Assembly: GCF_026341275.1 (NCBI RefSeq)
Contig: NZ_JAIFZO010000002.1
Span: forward strand, 8,276,118-8,340,117
Length of the DNA: 64,000 nt
Direction: 5' to 3'
From: Streptomyces ortus
GTDB lineage: Bacteria; Actinomycetota; Actinomycetes; Streptomycetales; Streptomycetaceae
Under the pieces are notes generated by a model that did no database searches, was not told the DNA's origin, and saw only the letters and a program-made list of their open reading frames with translations. The position numbers and the translations under genes were made by a program. Positions 1-8,834 of the stretch are shown one piece after another; positions within the stretch are counted from its first letter, which is position 1, and every line of letters begins with the position of its first letter.

Positions 1-195
1 GTACAGACCACCGTCGAAGGTGGCCACCAGCGGCTCCTTCACCGCGGTCGCGGCCTGCGCGCCCGGCGTGCCCTCGGCCTTGGCGCCGGCGTCGGAGGAC
101 GCTTTGTCCTCTCCTCCGCAGGCACTCAGAACCGTGGACACCGCCAGGGCGAGTGCTGTGCCCGTGAGGGCCCTGGTGCGTATCGACTTGTTCAT
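1..195 (-). CDS. secreted lipoprotein, AztD-like N-terminus (partial)
   Basis: Only the first 65 codons are present; the gene runs off the left edge. The start is MNKSIRTRAL with a Sec/lipoprotein signal and a lipobox ending LSAC, followed by a low-complexity linker and then VATFDGGLY, which resembles the first beta-propeller strand of AztD-type zinc metallochaperones. It follows aztC on the same strand after about 130 bp. It is probably a second periplasm-facing zinc chaperone of the same locus. The family call rests on a few residues and on context, so it could be another propeller lipoprotein. Confidence 0.5.
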   Translation of the reverse strand, partial: MNKSIRTRALTGTALALAVSTVLSACGGEDKASSDAGAKAEGTPGAQAATAVKEPLVATFDGGLY

Positions 196-324
196 CGGTG
201 TTGTTTCCCTTTCTCGCCGCGCGGTGGCGGCAGTGGCGCAGGACGGTTCCGGCCGCGTCGGCCGGTGTCCGGCGTGCTGTGGTGGCGCGGATGGTGAAAC
301 GTGGAGTCGGCCGACGGGCAGGGC

Positions 325-1296
325 TCAGGTCAGGCCGTCGGTCATGGCGGTGGTGTTGGAGCGCATCATCCGTACGTAGGTGTCGGCGCCCTCGCCCTTC
401 GCGGTCAGCGACTCCGAGTACAGCTCCACGACCTGGACCCGTCCGCCCAGTTCCGTGCGCAGGACCTCGGCGAGCCGGGTGGGCTGCGAGGAGTCCGCGA
501 ACACGGTGCGTACGCCCGCCTTCCGCATCGCCACGGTGAGCGAGCGCAGGTCGGAGGAGCTGGGGGAGGCCAGCGTGGTGCCGCTGGGGATCACCGCGCC
601 GATCACCCGGAAGTCGAAGCGGTCGGCGAGGTAGCCGAAGACGTGATGGTTGGTCACCAGGGCCCGCCCGCCGTCGGGGATGCGGTCGAAGGACTTCTCC
701 ATCCAGGTGGTCAGGTCCGTGAGTTCTTCGCCGTAACGGTCGGCCCGGGCGCGTATGACGGACTCGTCCACGCCGTCGACGTGCTCGATCACCTGGTCTG
801 CCATCAGACGGACGACCTTGCGTATCCGGTCCGGGTCGGTCCAGAAGTGCGGGTCGGGCTGCCCTTCCCCGTCCACGGGGCCACCGTCGCCGGCCGGGTG
901 GAAGGTGAGCGGGTCGGCCGCTTCCCCGGCCGCGAAGGTGGCGACGCCGGACTCGCGGGCGGCGTCCACATGGCGCAGGACGTTCGCCTCGAGTCCCAGG
1001 CCGTTGTGGACGACCAGGTCGGCCCGTTCCAGCTCGGCGGCCTGTACCGCCGACAGACCGAAGGAGTGCGGGTCGGCGTTGGGCTTCATCAGAACGGTCA
1101 CGTCGGCCTCGTCGCCCACGATCTCCCGCGTGACATCGCCGAGGATGTTGGTGGTGACCACGATGGCGGGCCGGTCCGTACCGGCCGTACAGCCGGAGGC
1201 GGCGGCAACGGTCATCAGTGCGAGCAGGCCCACGCTCAGGCTGCGCAGCCGCGCCACGCGAACCCGTACCCGTCGCTTCGTCGCGGTCCACTTCAT
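325..1296 (-). CDS. aztC: zinc ABC transporter substrate-binding lipoprotein AztC
   Basis: Cluster A-I metal-binding protein of 323 residues that captures zinc outside the membrane and hands it to the permease. It has a lipoprotein signal ending AASGC, then the family landmarks: NADPHSF (first His ligand), DPHFWTDP (second), TNHHVFGYLADRF (third His region) and FADSSQP (acidic ligand region). The start at MKWTATKRR is chosen because its ATG overlaps the stop of the upstream gene (ATGA), implying translational coupling. A longer open frame upstream is arginine-rich and lies antisense to nothing useful, so it was discarded. The adjacent aztD and aztB make zinc more likely than manganese. Confidence 0.85.
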   Translation of the reverse strand: MKWTATKRRVRVRVARLRSLSVGLLALMTVAAASGCTAGTDRPAIVVTTNILGDVTREIVGDEADVTVLMKPNADPHSFGLSAVQAAELERADLVVHNGLGLEANVLRHVDAARESGVATFAAGEAADPLTFHPAGDGGPVDGEGQPDPHFWTDPDRIRKVVRLMADQVIEHVDGVDESVIRARADRYGEELTDLTTWMEKSFDRIPDGGRALVTNHHVFGYLADRFDFRVIGAVIPSGTTLASPSSSDLRSLTVAMRKAGVRTVFADSSQPTRLAEVLRTELGGRVQVVELYSESLTAKGEGADTYVRMMRSNTTAMTDGLT

Positions 1297-2528
1297 CGGC
1301 CGGTCTCCGCCATCAGGACCGGCTCGATGTCCAGGTCGAAGGAGCGTGCCACGCGCAGTTCGTCGTTGTAGTCGATCTCGTACACCTTCTTGCCGCGAGC
1401 ATCGTTGACGTAGGCGCGGCTGCGGTCGATCTCGATCACGGGCGCGCCGGCGTCGGTGCCGGACCGCGTCTTTTCGGTCAGGAGTGGCTCGGTGCGCGCG
1501 ATGTGCTTGCCGGTGGCGATGTCGTAGCCGTGCAGCGAGCCGTCGGTCTCCAGGACGAGCAGCGGCGAGCCCTCGCCGGCGGTGGTGGCGGCGAGGACGG
1601 GCCCGGTGTCCACGCGGGTCCAGGTCCGTTCGGTCACGTCGAGAACCCACACGGCGTCCTTCCCGGCCGGGGCGGTGAGGGTGTCGCTGCCGGGCCGCTG
1701 ACGGAAGGAGGCGGCCCGTTCCTTCGCGGGCACCTCACCGCTGTAGGGGATCTTCTCGGCGGTGAAGGCGCCGTTCTTCGCGCTGACGAGCAGGGCGCCG
1801 TCGGCACAGCCCAGGACGACACCGCGTCGGGTGACGGCGTCGCCCCGGGGCTCCTCGCAGTCCGCGTCCGGGGTGGCCACGCGGCTGCCCTTGCGGTCGA
1901 GTACGACGAGCTGCGAGGTGCCGCCCTCGTCGGCGAAGGCCAGAAGGCGTTCCCCGTACGGCACGACGGCGCCGGTGTAGGTGCCCGCCAGCGTCCGGGA
2001 GGACGCCATCTCGCCCTTCTCCAGCTTGCCGCGGTCGTACAGGACACTCTTCCCGGCGGTATCGGTCACCGCGGTGACGACGACATCGCTGCGCACCTGC
2101 GCCCGGCGGCTCTCGGCGAACTCTCCGACGTCCCGTACCGGCGCACTGTAGTAATGGACGTGGTCCCCGTGGTCCACCGTCCAGGCGCCGCTGTCGAGTA
2201 CGTGCGTGCCGTCGGAGGTGTGGAGGTAGCCGAACCTCCCGTCCGTGCCGAGCCGGTACGCGTCTTCGACCCGGTCCGTCTTGTGCACCTTGCCGGTGAT
2301 GAGGTCGAGGATCCGGCCGGCTCCGTCGGCGGGGTCGTTGAGGATCAGGCGGGACTGCTGTTCGGCGGCCTCCTTCGCTCCCGCCACGTAACCGTGGGCT
2401 GTGGGGGAGGAGGAACTCGCCGCGGGCCGTGCGTCGTTGCCCTTCTCCCGTGCGCAACTCGTGGCGAGCAAAGCGGTGAGTACCAGTGCGGCCGAGGCCC
2501 ACGGAGTGACGTTTCTGCGGACGGTCAT
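1293..2528 (-). CDS. aztD: zinc metallochaperone AztD, beta-propeller lipoprotein
   Basis: A 411-residue exported protein with lipobox LATSC near residue 25 and repeated propeller-type strands (SDGTHVLDSG, SQLVVLDRKG, DGSLHGYDIATG). An HGDHVHYY segment matches the histidine-rich metal site known in AztD. In the Azt family this protein delivers zinc to AztC. It lies 21 bp downstream of the permease stop and overlaps aztC by four bases, so the three genes are one transcription unit. A second AztD-like gene appears to lie beyond aztC at the window edge. Confidence 0.8.
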   Translation of the reverse strand: MTVRRNVTPWASAALVLTALLATSCAREKGNDARPAASSSSPTAHGYVAGAKEAAEQQSRLILNDPADGAGRILDLITGKVHKTDRVEDAYRLGTDGRFGYLHTSDGTHVLDSGAWTVDHGDHVHYYSAPVRDVGEFAESRRAQVRSDVVVTAVTDTAGKSVLYDRGKLEKGEMASSRTLAGTYTGAVVPYGERLLAFADEGGTSQLVVLDRKGSRVATPDADCEEPRGDAVTRRGVVLGCADGALLVSAKNGAFTAEKIPYSGEVPAKERAASFRQRPGSDTLTAPAGKDAVWVLDVTERTWTRVDTGPVLAATTAGEGSPLLVLETDGSLHGYDIATGKHIARTEPLLTEKTRSGTDAGAPVIEIDRSRAYVNDARGKKVYEIDYNDELRVARSFDLDIEPVLMAETGR

Positions 2529-2549
2529 GACGATCGCTCAGGCTTTCTT

Positions 2550-3404
2550 TCAGTGGGCTCGGAGGGCGGGAGCGGGGGAGGGACGGGCGGCGCGGTGGCG
2601 CAGGCCGGCCGCCAGGTGAGAGAGGAAGAACAGGCTCACCGCGAGGCCCGAGACGGTGGCGCCCGCCGCGGTGCCCAGGTGCCAGGACAGCAGCAGCCCT
2701 CCGAAGGTGGCGGCGGCACCGATGAGCCCCGCCCGGACCATGACCCCGTGGACACTGCCGGCCCACGGCAGGGCAGCGGCCGGCGGGGCGATGAGCAGGC
2801 CGAGGACCAGCAGCGTTCCCACGATGTGGAAGGAAGCGACGATCGCAAGGCCGAGCAGGCTCAGCAGGACGGCGTGGGCCAGGCGCGGACGCAGACCGAG
2901 GGTCTGCGCCTTGCGTGCGTCGAAGGCCAGGGCCAGGAAGGCGCGGTGGCCGAGGACCGACACGAGCAGCGCCACGCACAGCGCCGCCGCGAGAAGGAAG
3001 AGGTCCTGCTGTCTGACGGCGAGGACGTCACCGAACAGGAAGCCGGTCAGGTCCACCGCGAAGGACTGGGACCGCGACACGATGATCACGCCGAGCGAGA
3101 GCATGCCGACGAACAGCAGACCGATCCCGGTGTCCTGGGACAGCCTTCGGGTACGCCCCAGCACGGTGACCCCCGCCGTCATGACGGCGGCGCTGGCCAC
3201 CGCGCCGACCAGCAGGTTCCCACCGAACAGGGCGGACAGCGCGACCCCTGGCAGCAGACCGTGGGACATGGCGTCCCCGAGGAAGGCCATCCCTCGCAGT
3301 ACCACCCAGGTGCCCGCCAGCGCACAGATCGCGGACACCAGGACTCCGCCCCACAGGGCTCGCTGCACGAAGGTGACCTCGAACGGGGCCGTCATCCATT
3401 CCAT
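2550..3404 (-). CDS. aztB: zinc ABC transporter permease AztB
   Basis: A 284-residue ABC-3 family membrane permease with about eight hydrophobic helices, including the family-typical GDAMSHGLLPGVALS segment near residue 38 that couples to the ATPase. It forms the membrane channel of the importer encoded with aztA (divergent), aztC and aztD. The start MEWMTAPFEV is 15 bp from the aztA start on the other strand; MTAPFEV three codons later is possible. The divergent promoter carries a Zur-type operator. Confidence 0.87.
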   Translation of the reverse strand: MEWMTAPFEVTFVQRALWGGVLVSAICALAGTWVVLRGMAFLGDAMSHGLLPGVALSALFGGNLLVGAVASAAVMTAGVTVLGRTRRLSQDTGIGLLFVGMLSLGVIIVSRSQSFAVDLTGFLFGDVLAVRQQDLFLLAAALCVALLVSVLGHRAFLALAFDARKAQTLGLRPRLAHAVLLSLLGLAIVASFHIVGTLLVLGLLIAPPAAALPWAGSVHGVMVRAGLIGAAATFGGLLLSWHLGTAAGATVSGLAVSLFFLSHLAAGLRHRAARPSPAPALRAH

Positions 3405-3419
3405 GCCGGGGACACTACA

Positions 3420-4163
3420 ATGAAAATCATGTTCAAAACACCTCGCCAGTCACCCACCACGAGCCCGGCGCGGACCGCGCGCGTCCACTTCGCCGACCTG
3501 TACGCCGGCTATCCGGGACACCCCGTCCTCAGTCAACTCAGCGGGGAGATAACGAGGTTGACCATGACGGCACTCGTCGGACCGAACGGCAGCGGCAAGT
3601 CGACCCTGCTCGGTGTTCTCGCCGGTGTGATCCATCCGACATCCGGCGAACTCCACTGCACCGGAGAACGGCAGCCCGCGTACGTGCCCCAGCGTGGAGC
3701 CGTCGGCGACAGCCTGCCGCTCACCGTCCGGCAGACCGTGGAGATGGGGTGCTGGGGCAGGCGTGGGCCATGGCGCCGGCTCAACGGCCGGGACCGTACG
3801 GTCGTGGACGCCGCGCTCGACCGGCTCGGCGTCGGCGACCTCGCCGCACGCCAACTGGGAGAACTGTCGGGTGGCCAACGCCAACGCGCCCTCATCGCCC
3901 AGGGGTTGGCGCAGGAATCGGATCTGCTGCTCCTCGACGAACCGACCTCGGGCCTCGACCCGGAAGCGAGGGAGCGCATCGAGGAGTTGCTGACGGCGCT
4001 GGTCGCCGACGGGGTGACAGTCGTCCAGGCGACCCACGACCTGGAGGTCGCCCGCAGAGCGAACGCCTGCCTCCTGCTCCAGGACGGCCGCCTCGCCGGA
4101 CAAGGACATCCCGAGGAGGTACTCACCACGTCGGCACTGGCCCGCATCTGGCAGACGCTCTGA
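3420..4163 (+). CDS. aztA: zinc ABC transporter ATP-binding protein AztA
   Basis: A 247-residue ABC ATPase that powers zinc import. Walker A GPNGSGKST is at 54-62, signature LSGGQRQ at 149-155, Walker B LLLLDEP at 169-175, and the switch histidine is in ATHDLEV. The chosen ATG lies directly in front of and overlaps the Zur box, so the message may be leaderless or nearly so. A much longer open frame from 1218 runs antisense through aztB, aztD and aztC and was not used. Start MFKTPRQ, three codons later, is an alternative. Confidence 0.87.
   Translation: MKIMFKTPRQSPTTSPARTARVHFADLYAGYPGHPVLSQLSGEITRLTMTALVGPNGSGKSTLLGVLAGVIHPTSGELHCTGERQPAYVPQRGAVGDSLPLTVRQTVEMGCWGRRGPWRRLNGRDRTVVDAALDRLGVGDLAARQLGELSGGQRQRALIAQGLAQESDLLLLDEPTSGLDPEARERIEELLTALVADGVTVVQATHDLEVARRANACLLLQDGRLAGQGHPEEVLTTSALARIWQTL
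3421..3435. promoter_or_regulatory. Zur operator
   Basis: TGAAAATCATGTTCA is a near-palindrome of the Streptomyces Zur-box type (TGAAAAT and TGTTCA arms). It lies between divergent aztB and aztA and begins one base inside the aztA start codon. Zinc-loaded Zur bound here would block both promoters. The match to the family consensus is from memory; the sequence symmetry (six of seven arm positions) is visible. Confidence 0.75.
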
Positions 4164-4433
4164 GAGGGGAGGTGGGGGCAGCACCGTGAACGTGAACGCG
4201 GACTCCAGCAGATCCGGTACCGGCCCCCGGCTCGCACCCCGTGGCCAACCGACGGCCACTCCCGCCCGCTCCGCCCGGTCCTTTTGGGCACGGTGGAAAG
4301 GTGTGGCGGTGTCCTGGCGTCGGCGGCAGTTTGGACGGGCCGGTCACCAGGACGTGCATCGGACGCGTCACGGCTACCGCGGTCGTTCACCGGGGTGCCG
4401 GTTTCTCGGATCGGCCAGGAGAGAGGGGTGTCC

Positions 4434-4916
4434 ATGCGCCGGTTGCGCATACGGGAAGGCAGGAAGGGTCGCAGCGGGAGTGCGGGCCCGGCACGCGCCG
4501 TACGGGCCGTCGCCGCGGCCGTACTCGTCACGGCGGGCCTCGGCCTGGGGGCGAGCGGCACCGCCGCGGCTGCCCCGTCGGCCGGCTGCTCCGGGGCAGG
4601 GCCCACCGTGACGGACTTCAGGGGCACCACGTACACGACCACCTACTGCAACGCCTACGAGGGCGGCAATCTGGTGCGGGGCGGCTATCCCGTCTACGTG
4701 TACAGCGGCTACCTGTACGCCGGCCGGAACTGGTTCGCCTGCCAGCTGAAGATGGCGGGGGTGGAGAATCCGCCGGTCGGTGAAGCCCGCAACGACTGGT
4801 GGCTCTGGACGCAGGGCGACGTCGCCGACGCCGACAACGGCTGGGGCTGGTTTCCCGCCACCAAGGTGTCGGGCGGCGGCAACTACGAACCCATTCCGGG
4901 GCTTCGCACCTGTTGA
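4434..4916 (+). CDS. secreted protein of unknown function
   Basis: A 160-residue protein with an arginine-rich start (MRRLRIREGRKGR), a hydrophobic stretch and an AAAAPSAGC cleavage region, so it is exported. The mature part has four cysteines (one near each end) and aromatic-rich SH3-like strands (YPVYVYSGYLYAGRNWFACQ, NDWWLWTQGD). The start is fixed by the SD AGGAGAGAGG. No catalytic motif is recognisable. The 270 bp upstream hold no other gene I can support. Confidence 0.65.
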   Translation: MRRLRIREGRKGRSGSAGPARAVRAVAAAVLVTAGLGLGASGTAAAAPSAGCSGAGPTVTDFRGTTYTTTYCNAYEGGNLVRGGYPVYVYSGYLYAGRNWFACQLKMAGVENPPVGEARNDWWLWTQGDVADADNGWGWFPATKVSGGGNYEPIPGLRTC

Positions 4917-4967
4917 GCAGTGTGTCCTGGCGCTCCGGCGTCGACCATGACGGCAGGGCCGGTCGCG

Positions 4968-5234
4968 CTACGGATCGAGGGTGGCGCGAAGCTGCGCCGC
5001 CTCCTGCCGCAGCTTGTCCACCTCGTGTGGCATGAGGCGTCGGAACTGCATGTCCAGGAGCACGCGCGCGGCGGGTTCGGTGACGCCGAAGCGTGCGGTG
5101 ATCCTGCGCAGGGCCATGTCGGTCGACGCGCACTCCGACATGAGGTCGACCAGCTCATGTCTGCGTTCGATCGCCAGGAGTAATCCGTCCAGGACATGCA
5201 GGCGTTGCCGAAGGGAATGAGTCGAGTCATTCAT
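4968..5234 (-). CDS. stand-alone GyrA/ParC coiled-coil-like small protein
   Basis: An 88-residue soluble protein resembling only the coiled-coil/tower region of GyrA and ParC: LDGLLLAIERRHELVDLM near residues 15-32 and RFGVTEPAARVLLDMQFRRL followed by a charged helix ending EAAQLRATL. The catalytic tyrosine domain and the beta-pinwheel domain are absent. Start MNDSTHS has an SD (GAGAAAGG) six bases upstream. A 19-bp perfect palindrome lies 24 bp further upstream. It might bind gyrase or topoisomerase IV, or simply be a diverged fragment that kept its fold; its function is unknown. Confidence 0.6.
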   Translation of the reverse strand: MNDSTHSLRQRLHVLDGLLLAIERRHELVDLMSECASTDMALRRITARFGVTEPAARVLLDMQFRRLMPHEVDKLRQEAAQLRATLDP

Positions 5235-5257
5235 CTCGGCCCTTTCTCGACATCCGA

Positions 5258-5276
5258 TGCAGTGCACTGCACTGCA
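5258..5276. promoter_or_regulatory. 19-bp perfect palindrome upstream of GyrA-like gene
   Basis: TGCAGTGCACTGCACTGCA has two 9-bp arms around a single central base. It lies 24 bp upstream of the start of the small GyrA-like gene. Position and symmetry suggest an operator; no regulator can be assigned. Confidence 0.45.
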
Positions 5277-5347
5277 GCTGCGGTTGCGGTGGCAGGAAGG
5301 CAGAGCACCGGTGGGTGCGTTGCGCGGTTCGCGCCCACCGGTGTGTC

Positions 5348-5377
5348 CGTCACGTGTGCGTCACGTGTGCGTCACGG
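5348..5377. repeat. 11-bp tandem repeat
   Basis: The unit CGTCACGTGTG occurs twice exactly and starts a third time, immediately beyond the stop codon of the downstream minus-strand gene. It is one of many short tandem duplications in this window. Confidence 0.7.
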
Positions 5378-6169
5378 CGAATACTGCTTGAATTCCTGGG
5401 CTCCGCCACCGTCAACGTACCAGCGCCGGGATTCCCAGTTGAAGGGGAATGACTCGTCGCTGCCGGTCGGAGTGAAACGCAGACCGATCGCCAAGTAGTT
5501 CCACTCGTTCTTGCGCATCTGGGTGACATTCCCCGGGTAGATCGTGTAGCGGCTGGTCCGGTAGGCCGTGTCGCACCGGGGCCAGTCCGCGAGATTGGGG
5601 TCGATCTGCCAGCTCAGGTCGGCGTACAGCGTGCAGTCGTGGGTGTTGATGTCGACCGTCGTACCCGCCCGGGTCGACAGTTCCCCGTCCAGGGTTGTCG
5701 CTCCGGAGAAGAAGATGTTGAGGGTGTAGTGCGCGTCCAGGACATCCCGCTGCGTACAGCCCTGCGGATCGCAGTAGCCGAAGATGACGGGCTGGTCCAG
5801 ACGCCAGTTCCATCTGCTGGTGATCGTGCCGATTCCGTCGTTCTCGGGGTCGTTGAGAATGCGGGCGTCGGAGGCTTCTTCCGGGGGCGCCACCAGCGCC
5901 CGGAGTGCCGTCTGCAGGCTGTCCTGGTGCTTCTTCGCGCGCTGTTTCACATAGCCGCGCGCCTGCGCGACGTCACCGCGCTCGACGGCGGCACGGACCG
6001 CCCCCGATTCGGGTTTCTCGCCGCCCGTCACGGCGAAGGCCAGGCAGGTTCCCTCTGCGTAGTCCGAGGGCGTGCACGCGTGCCGGTCCTGTGCACTCGC
6101 GGCAGCCGGAAATATGCATCCGGCCAGCGCCGCGACCGCCACCAGGACGCCGGCTAAACGTCTGGACAT
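5372..6169 (-). CDS. secreted protein of unknown function
   Basis: A 265-residue exported protein with a clear Sec signal (MSRRLAGVLVAVAALAG... cleaved near AASAQ). The mature part has cysteines at CTPSDYAEGTCL and CDPQGCTQ and beta-rich tryptophan-containing segments near the C-terminus (EWNYLAIGLRFTP, FNWESRRWYVDG). I recognise no enzyme motif. The start has the SD GAGGTG eight bases upstream. It is a single gene convergent with nothing, followed by 11-bp repeats at its 3' end. Confidence 0.6.
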   Translation of the reverse strand: MSRRLAGVLVAVAALAGCIFPAAASAQDRHACTPSDYAEGTCLAFAVTGGEKPESGAVRAAVERGDVAQARGYVKQRAKKHQDSLQTALRALVAPPEEASDARILNDPENDGIGTITSRWNWRLDQPVIFGYCDPQGCTQRDVLDAHYTLNIFFSGATTLDGELSTRAGTTVDINTHDCTLYADLSWQIDPNLADWPRCDTAYRTSRYTIYPGNVTQMRKNEWNYLAIGLRFTPTGSDESFPFNWESRRWYVDGGGAQEFKQYSP

Positions 6170-6326
6170 CAGCGAACACCTCAATTCATCGGGAACTCCG
6201 GGAAGTACGCAGGCGTTGACGCTCCTGCCGGCCCAGGATTTCCACGCCGTACCCCCGCGGCAACACGTTTCGACGACAGCCAAATACTGTGCCGGGGTGC
6301 TGCCGGGGGGTCGGATATTCCAGTGA

Positions 6327-7361
6327 TCAGAGCCCTGACCGTGCTCGGACGATGCCTGTGTCCGGGTGCCGACGCCCGCCATTCTCGACGAGTGCGCGGC
6401 CGAGCCGGGTGGCGCTGTGCAGGACACGTCTTCCGTCACGCCGGCTGACGATCAGGCCCGCGGCCCGCAGGACGGAGATCTGCTGACTCGACGTCGGCAC
6501 GGAGACCCCGACGCTCTCGGCCAGTTCGGACGTCGACCTGCCGACGGCGTCCGCGAGCGATTCCAGGATCGAAGCCCTCGTCCGGCCGAGCAGTGCCGAG
6601 AGCGTCGGATCGCCCGTGTCGTCGGCCGTCGCGGTCAGCAGTCCGGCGGATCGGCGCCGCACGGGGTAGACAAGGGTCGGGGTGAGCGCCTGGTCCACGA
6701 GCGTCAGGACTCTTCGCCAGCAGAAGAAGGACGGCACCAGCCGCAGCCCTCGCCCGGCGAGGTACAGGTCACGGTCGGCCGGACAGGGAAAGAGCAGGAC
6801 CGGGGGCTCCCAGCGCGCCGTCGGCAACCCGCGCAGCAGCGCCTCGCTGCCCCCGCCGACCAACTGCCGTACGCGCACCCGCACATCGGCGTCGACCTGC
6901 CCGCGCAGGTCCTGCCAGACCGGGGCCAGCGTGGCGTCGAAGTAGCCGTGCAGCGCCCGTCCGAGCTGGTGGAGCGGCATCCTCTTCCCGTCGGCCGGCT
7001 CCACCGTCCACGAGGGCAGTGCCGTGACACCGCTGAGCGTCGTGAGGGCGTGCCGCAGCCGCCGCGGTGAGGTGCTCAGCACCATGTCGATCGCGTCCTC
7101 CGGATCGCCCCCGGGGTCGGCGGGGGTGAGGAGGTCCGGAATGCAGGGCTCCAGCGGTACGAGGGACCGGAGCGTGGGCAGGAGGCCGGAGTCCGGCCGC
7201 GACAGTCGGGTCACCGCGTCCCGGCGCCACGTCCCGAAAATGGCTTCACCTTCACGGCTCTGCAGGCGGCAGAGGCTGCAGACCACTTCCCACATGGGTT
7301 CCGGCTGGTGTGCCAGGCGTATGCGTCGCAGATCGTCGGAGGTGAAGTGAATGCGCAACAT
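6327..7361 (-). CDS. ArsR-type winged-helix regulator with large N-terminal domain
   Basis: A 344-residue cytoplasmic regulator. The last about 95 residues form an ArsR-like winged helix (SILESLADAVGRSTSELAES, then VPTSSQQISVLRAAGLI and RDGRRVLHSAT). The N-terminal two thirds match the DUF5937 style of Streptomyces regulators (MLRIHFTSDDLRRIRLA). Start MLRIHF is preferred over the upstream ATG because the family begins there and a GAGGAG precedes it. No ligand residues or adjacent target gene are evident. Confidence 0.75.
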   Translation of the reverse strand: MLRIHFTSDDLRRIRLAHQPEPMWEVVCSLCRLQSREGEAIFGTWRRDAVTRLSRPDSGLLPTLRSLVPLEPCIPDLLTPADPGGDPEDAIDMVLSTSPRRLRHALTTLSGVTALPSWTVEPADGKRMPLHQLGRALHGYFDATLAPVWQDLRGQVDADVRVRVRQLVGGGSEALLRGLPTARWEPPVLLFPCPADRDLYLAGRGLRLVPSFFCWRRVLTLVDQALTPTLVYPVRRRSAGLLTATADDTGDPTLSALLGRTRASILESLADAVGRSTSELAESVGVSVPTSSQQISVLRAAGLIVSRRDGRRVLHSATRLGRALVENGGRRHPDTGIVRARSGL

Positions 7362-7540
7362 GAGGTTCCCCGCTCCTCGTGTTGACAGCTTGGCTCCCGT
7401 GGACACACGGCGGGAGGCATATTCACGTCAGAAGGGAGTTCCATGGCCGCTGCGACCCCGCGCGGATGTCCTCGTCCGCGACCGTACTCGAACGGGCTGG
7501 AAACGAAGATTCGCGTGCCGCTCTGCAAGGAGCCGGCGGG

Positions 7541-8704
7541 TCAGTGATCCTGCTCGGCGCGGACGCGGTCGGCGATGCCCTGCGTCAGTTCCTCCGCCTG
7601 GTCCTCCAGGTCCCACTTGCCGTCCTGGTAGGCGTGGTTGCTGACCCAGTAGACGAGGACGCCGTCGCGCAGCGACCTCGTGAGGTAGGCGAGCGACCAG
7701 TCGTTGCCGCCGTTGTGCCAGACGGTCCGTCCGGCGGGGGCCTCGCGGACGGCCCAGCCGTATCCGTACGAGCCGTCCAGCTCGGGTACCGGTACGTGGG
7801 GCGCGAACAGCTTCCGCCTGGCCGCCTCCGGCAGTACGTCGTCGCCCGACAGAGCCCGGTGCCAGCGGAACATGTCCAGGGCGGTGGAGAGCATGCCGCC
7901 GTTGCCCCGCAGGTGCCAGTACGGCCCGTCGGCGGCCCAGGGGTGGTCGATGGGCCTGCCCTGGCCGCGCCCCCGGCTGTCGTACTCCACCGCGACCAGC
8001 TTCCGCGGCCACCGGGGCAGGACGTATCCCGTGCTCTTCATGCCGGCCGGAGTGAACAGATGCCGGGCCAGGAACGGCTCGTATTCCTCCCCGGACGCCT
8101 TCTCGACGATCGCGGCGAGCAGGCTGTACCCGGTGTTCGAGTAGTGGAACTCCTTTCCCGGGGCCGACCGCGGTTTCGATGCCAGTGCCTGGCGTACGAG
8201 TTCGTCGCGCGTGATGGGGCTGTAGTCGTCGCCGAGTGCCTCCACCAGGCCGGAGGTGTGGGTGAGGAGTTGGTCGATCGTGATGTCGCGCTTGCCGGCG
8301 GGCACCGGCCCCAGGAAGCGGCCGATCCGGTCGCTCACCCGCAGCCGTCCCATCACCTCCAGCTTGAGGATCGCGGCGGCGGTGAACTGCTTCGTGATCG
8401 ACATGACGTCGTACACGGTGCGGCAGCTCGCGGGCGTGCCCTGGGCGCGGTCCGCCGCCCCGAAGCCTCCGCAGTAGGCGAGTTCGTCGCCGTGGGCGGC
8501 GATCACGGTGCCGCCCGCCCCGGCCGGGAGCACACGGTGGAGGAAGTCGGCGATCGACTCCCCGCCGCCCGCCTTCGGGGCCACCGTGGCGGCCCCGAAG
8601 GCGGGCCGCCCGGCATCGCCCTCCTTGGTGCACGAGCTCAGCATCAGCAGGGCCGCCAGCGCGGTGACGGCGGTGAGGGTGCGACGGCAGCGGGGCAGAC
8701 CCAT
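7541..8704 (-). CDS. secreted serine hydrolase, beta-lactamase/DD-peptidase family
   Basis: A 387-residue exported lipoprotein (lipobox LSSC near residue 25) of the class C beta-lactamase/DD-carboxypeptidase/esterase fold. Catalytic motifs are visible: S102-I-T-K105 (SxxK), Y188-S-N190 (YxN) and HNGGNDW as the third HxG motif. Substrate cannot be told: peptidoglycan stem peptides, a beta-lactam or an ester are all possible. The start MGLPRC follows GGAGGTCACAGGTCAT. It is divergent from a small XRE gene. Confidence 0.82.
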   Translation of the reverse strand: MGLPRCRRTLTAVTALAALLMLSSCTKEGDAGRPAFGAATVAPKAGGGESIADFLHRVLPAGAGGTVIAAHGDELAYCGGFGAADRAQGTPASCRTVYDVMSITKQFTAAAILKLEVMGRLRVSDRIGRFLGPVPAGKRDITIDQLLTHTSGLVEALGDDYSPITRDELVRQALASKPRSAPGKEFHYSNTGYSLLAAIVEKASGEEYEPFLARHLFTPAGMKSTGYVLPRWPRKLVAVEYDSRGRGQGRPIDHPWAADGPYWHLRGNGGMLSTALDMFRWHRALSGDDVLPEAARRKLFAPHVPVPELDGSYGYGWAVREAPAGRTVWHNGGNDWSLAYLTRSLRDGVLVYWVSNHAYQDGKWDLEDQAEELTQGIADRVRAEQDH

Positions 8705-8834
8705 ATGACCTGTGACCTCCAACATCGGGAATCCGCACCGAGGTTGACGGTCGCTACCGGCGTTCTTCAAGCTGTCAGGGTGTTCGAGCTTGTGCGAGCC
8801 CGTGTACGTCCAGCTCATCAGGGGGACCACCGCC

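Noticed and set aside
1218..3419. Long plus-strand frame leading into aztA
   Set aside because: It runs antisense to aztC, aztD and aztB, which have clear family motifs; only the last 247 residues (from 3420) form the ATPase.
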